Assembly: GCA_008932935.1 (NCBI GenBank)
Contig: WBXD01000005.1
Span: forward strand, 1-39,903
Reading direction: 5' to 3'
Origin: Verrucomicrobiota bacterium
GTDB taxonomy: Bacteria > Verrucomicrobiota > Verrucomicrobiia > Verrucomicrobiales > Akkermansiaceae
DNA: 39,903 nucleotides
In this document: positions 36,928-39,903 of the stretch, one piece after another
How the letters are laid out: every line of letters starts with the position of its first letter
Numbering within the stretch: the stretch's first letter is position 1
Notes under the pieces: model-generated
Told to the model about the DNA's origin: nothing
The model's input: the letters and a program-made list of their open reading frames with translations, nothing else
The model's database searches: none
Made by a program: the position numbers and the translations under genes

Positions 36928-38301
36928 TCACGACACCTGCGGCGGGGCGAAGCCATCGCGGTAGGCGCGCCGGACGAGGGTGGCGGAAGCTTCCGGGTGA
37001 TTGGTGAAGCTCAGACTGGCTTTGTCCCAGCGGAGTTCCTGGCCGGGAAAGCGGCCGGCCTTCACGGCGAGTTGGACCGCCTCGGTGATGCGCAGCGCGT
37101 CGCGGAACGGGCTGCGCAATTCAGTCGCTTTGCCGAGGCAATTGTCCACCCAGGCATGCCAGTGGTTGAGCGGCCCAAACTCCGGCAAACCCGGCATTTT
37201 CAACCCGGCAGTGAGTTTGCCCTCGCGCCAAATCTCGAGCCTGCCCGGCGCCGTAAGGGTGAGTACTCCACCTTCACAAACGACCACCGTCATGTTGTCG
37301 TCAGCAAACTGTCCGGCAGGCAGGCCCAGCGCGGCACGTGAAACAGCCTGGGCGGAATCGCTGTAATAGATGGGAAATTGTTTGCGCACAAACTGCGGGG
37401 AATCCACCGCATAGGTGATGGTGCTGCGGCACGGATGGGGGTGAAAGTCGGGCTTGGGTGACTGCTGGCAGTGGTTTAAAACGGCAATGGGTGAGCGCAA
37501 TTCATCATAGGCATAGAACAGGACATCGAGCACATGGCAGCCCCAATCGCCCAGCCCGTTGCTGCCGTAATTCCACCACGAGCGCCACACCACCGGAGCC
37601 ATCCCGGCGCGGTACGGCACCTCGGCGCAAGGGCCGAGCCACAGGTTCCAATCGAGGCCGGGCGATGGCGGCGTGGGCTCGGCGATGACCCGGTCGAGGT
37701 TAAAATAAGCGCGGTCATTGGGCGAGCCGATCCAGATGTGGGCCTCCAGCGCCTTGCCCAACATCCCATGGCGCAGAATTTCCACCGCCGCCCGCCGCCC
37801 GGCCAAGGCCATGCGCTGGTTGCCGAGTTGGGTGACTAGGGCGGGCCGCGCGGCCAACGCCCTTTCCATCATGGCGAGTTCTTCCAACTGATGGACCAGG
37901 GGTTTCTGGCCATAGACGTGCTTGCCACACGCCAGCGCGCTGAGCATGATCGGGGCATGGCTGTGATCAGGCGTAGACACGATCACCGCATCGAATTGGT
38001 CGCCTTTGTCGGCAAACGCCTCCCGGTAATCCCGGCACTGGAATGCCTGCGGGTGATCCTTGGCGGCTTGGGCCAAGGCCCCAGCATCCACGTCGCACAA
38101 CCCCGTAATGTCCACCAGCGGATGGCTCGCCACCTGCCGGCGATCCTCGCCGCCGATAGTGCCCACCACGCCAATGCACAGCACCCGCAGCCGGGTGGCG
38201 GGTGCCACCGCCGGCGCTTGCGCCCGTACCCCGGCGGATAGAGCGAGGCCACCGACACCCGTGGTCCACAGGAAACGGCGGCGATTGATTGAAGGAGGCA
38301 T
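36928..38301 (-). CDS. Gfo/Idh/MocA family oxidoreductase, exported (Tat-like signal)
   Basis: 'SINRRRFLWTTGVGGLALSAGVRAQA', 'DAVIVSTPDHSHAPIMLSALACGKHVYGQKPLVHQLEE', 'GLGDWGCHVLDVLFYA'. Start among 38331/38313/38301 uncertain. Confidence 0.93.
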   Translation of the reverse strand: MPPSINRRRFLWTTGVGGLALSAGVRAQAPAVAPATRLRVLCIGVVGTIGGEDRRQVASHPLVDITGLCDVDAGALAQAAKDHPQAFQCRDYREAFADKGDQFDAVIVSTPDHSHAPIMLSALACGKHVYGQKPLVHQLEELAMMERALAARPALVTQLGNQRMALAGRRAAVEILRHGMLGKALEAHIWIGSPNDRAYFNLDRVIAEPTPPSPGLDWNLWLGPCAEVPYRAGMAPVVWRSWWNYGSNGLGDWGCHVLDVLFYAYDELRSPIAVLNHCQQSPKPDFHPHPCRSTITYAVDSPQFVRKQFPIYYSDSAQAVSRAALGLPAGQFADDNMTVVVCEGGVLTLTAPGRLEIWREGKLTAGLKMPGLPEFGPLNHWHAWVDNCLGKATELRSPFRDALRITEAVQLAVKAGRFPGQELRWDKASLSFTNHPEASATLVRRAYRDGFAPPQVS

Positions 38302-38356
38302 GCCCGGGGTCATACTGACGAGTCGCTGCATCTATTTCAACAAAACCGCGTTGCGC

Positions 38357-38806
38357 TCACGCCGGGTATTGGCCGCTGAGGTAGCCGGTGAGTTGTTGGA
38401 TCGCATGGCGCTGGGCGTGTATGATCCAATTGACGACGTCGCCAATGGACACCAGGCCGACGAGGTGCTCGTCCTCCATCACCGGCAAATGGCGAATCCG
38501 GTGGAGGGTCATGCGTGCCATGCATTCCTCGATGCTGTCGTCCAGCGCAATGCTGATGACCGGACGCGAGAGGATTTCGCCGACGCGGGTGTTGCGCGAG
38601 GTTCGCCCTTGCAGAATGACCTTGCGGCTGTAGTCGCTCTCGGAAAATACCCCCGCCACGCTCCCGCCTTCCATAACGACGAGAGCGCCGATATTCTTTT
38701 CGCCCATCAGCGTGAGAGCGTCGAAAACCAGCGTGTCTGGGGTGGTGGTGGTAACCTCGGAGCCCTTGCTGGCGAGGATTTGACGGGCAGTACCGGAAAT
38801 TTCCAT
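38357..38806 (-). CDS. CBS domain-containing protein
   Basis: 'VFDALTLMGEKNIGALVVMEGGSVAGVFSESDYSRKVI', 'ECMARMTLHRIRHLPVMEDEHLVGLVSIGDVVNWII'. Start 38806 or 38833. Confidence 0.93.
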   Translation of the reverse strand: MEISGTARQILASKGSEVTTTTPDTLVFDALTLMGEKNIGALVVMEGGSVAGVFSESDYSRKVILQGRTSRNTRVGEILSRPVISIALDDSIEECMARMTLHRIRHLPVMEDEHLVGLVSIGDVVNWIIHAQRHAIQQLTGYLSGQYPA

Positions 38807-38880
38807 GACTTGATGGGTTGGATTAAGATGCAAACCTAGGCAGCATTTCCCACAGTGGCAAGCAATCTCGCCGGAATTCT

Positions 38881-39010
38881 GACAAGACTCAAGATACCAG
38901 ACAGAAGACCGCTGCGCTCAAAGACACAAGACACAAGAGAAGAGCCAATGAAGAGGCGAAGCTCTTTTGCTTGTCTTGCGTCTTGCCGTTTTGCCGTCTT
39001 GCGTCTTGCC
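38881..39010. repeat. AAGAC/GTCTT imperfect long inverted repeat element
   Basis: Left arm caagactcaagataccagacagaagaccgctgcgctcaaagacacaagacacaagag; inner stem AAGAGC (38940-38945)/GCTCTT (38961-38966); right arm cttgtcttgcgtcttgccgttttgccgtcttgcgtcttgcc. Confidence 0.85.
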
Positions 39011-39034
39011 TACGGCTGCAGCTAGAGTCGGGCC

Positions 39035-39757
39035 GTGAACGATTTGATTCAATCCACTCGCAAGCTGGCCGACGCGCTGCGGGGCCTGGAGTTTTCGCCA
39101 CCGGTGGCGCAGGTGTACCGGCCCTTGGACTACGCCTGGCAACCCCATCAGGTGTATTTGCAACGTTTTGGCAGCGGACCCAAGCGAGTGCTGTTCCTTG
39201 GCATGAATCCAGGCCCCTTCGGCATGGCGCAAACCGGCGTGCCCTTCGGCGAAATCGCCGCCGTGCGCGATTGGATGGGCATCCAGGCCGCAGTGGCCAA
39301 ACCGCCCTGCGAGCATCCCAAACGGCCCATCGACGGCTTCGCCTGCCAGCGCTCGGAAGTCAGTGGGCAGCGGCTGTGGGGCTTGTTCGCCGCCCGCCAT
39401 CCGCTCGCCGCAGACTTTTTCGCCGACCACTTTGTGCAGAATTTCTGCCCGCTGGTGTGGATGAGCGCTAGCGGCGCCAATCTAACACCAGACAAGCTCG
39501 CCGCCGCTGATATGCAACCGGTGGAGGACGCCTGTCTGACGCACCTAACGGAGGTTATCGAACTACTACGGCCCTCGTACCTAATCGGCGTGGGCGGCTT
39601 TGCCGAAGCCCGGCTGCGCCTCGCCGCGGCGGCGTGTGGCAGTTCGGCCGCCATCGGGCGGGTGCTGCATCCCTCGCCCGCCTCCCCCGCCGCCAACCGC
39701 GGCTGGGCCGAGGCCGCCACCCGCCAGCTCCAAGCCCTCGGGGTGTGGCCGATTTAA
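39035..39757 (+). CDS. SMUG-type single-strand-selective uracil-DNA glycosylase
   Basis: 'VLFLGMNPGPFGMAQTGVPFGEIAAVRDWM', 'QNFCPLVWMSASGANLTPDKL', 'LIGVGGFAE', 'VLHPSPASPAANRGW'. Confidence 0.92.
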   Translation: MNDLIQSTRKLADALRGLEFSPPVAQVYRPLDYAWQPHQVYLQRFGSGPKRVLFLGMNPGPFGMAQTGVPFGEIAAVRDWMGIQAAVAKPPCEHPKRPIDGFACQRSEVSGQRLWGLFAARHPLAADFFADHFVQNFCPLVWMSASGANLTPDKLAAADMQPVEDACLTHLTEVIELLRPSYLIGVGGFAEARLRLAAAACGSSAAIGRVLHPSPASPAANRGWAEAATRQLQALGVWPI

Positions 39758-39779
39758 GACTCAAGACTGGAAGACGCAA

Positions 39780-39884
39780 GACACAAGACACAAGACACAA
39801 GACACAAGACACAAGACACAAGACACAAGACACAAGACACAAGACACAAGACACAAGACACAAGACACAAGACACAAGACACAA
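39780..39884. repeat. Heptamer tandem array (GACACAA)15
   Basis: 15 perfect 7-bp units, preceded by GACGCAA and followed by GACGAAC. Confidence 0.98.
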
Positions 39885-39903
39885 GACGAACATTGAACGC
39901 CGA

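Overview
The window is about 40 kb of a bacterial chromosome. Protein content (PSCyt1/DUF1549/DUF1553/DUF1501 proteins, an ECF sigma factor next to a Ser/Thr kinase, a histone-H1-like tail, the rpoZ type) points to Verrucomicrobiota or the wider PVC group; that placement is inference. The left part holds a minus-strand cluster (ThuA-like, small cytochrome c, DUF1501, and a 1715-aa cytochrome/WD40/DUF1549/DUF1553 protein). The rest is mostly housekeeping genes: argG, queG, aroK, sua5, lysA, tsaB, tatD, trpF, a uvrA variant, trmD, pdxA, rpoZ, smpB, SMUG-type UDG. There are four tRNAs (2 Val, 2 Gln). No CRISPR array, rRNA or transposase was seen. The strongest unexplained signals are non-coding: (i) three tandem ~168-bp multi-hairpin units between smpB and an oxidoreductase gene (36376-36920), whose stem substitutions keep pairing only in minus-strand RNA; (ii) a dispersed family of intergenic elements built from AAGAC/GTCTT words, including perfect heptamer arrays (GACACAA)13 and (GACACAA)15; (iii) an exact 76-bp tandem duplication of the argG 3' end with its terminator-like hairpin. 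The strongest protein-level signals are a BlaI/MecI-type repressor fused to a histone-H1-like Lys/Ala tail, a kinase-PEGA-partial FGE-PEGA-FGE receptor-like protein next to an ECF sigma factor, a UvrA lacking most of the insertion domain, and a relic of a CopG-type antitoxin. All assignments come from reading the sequence; no database search was run.
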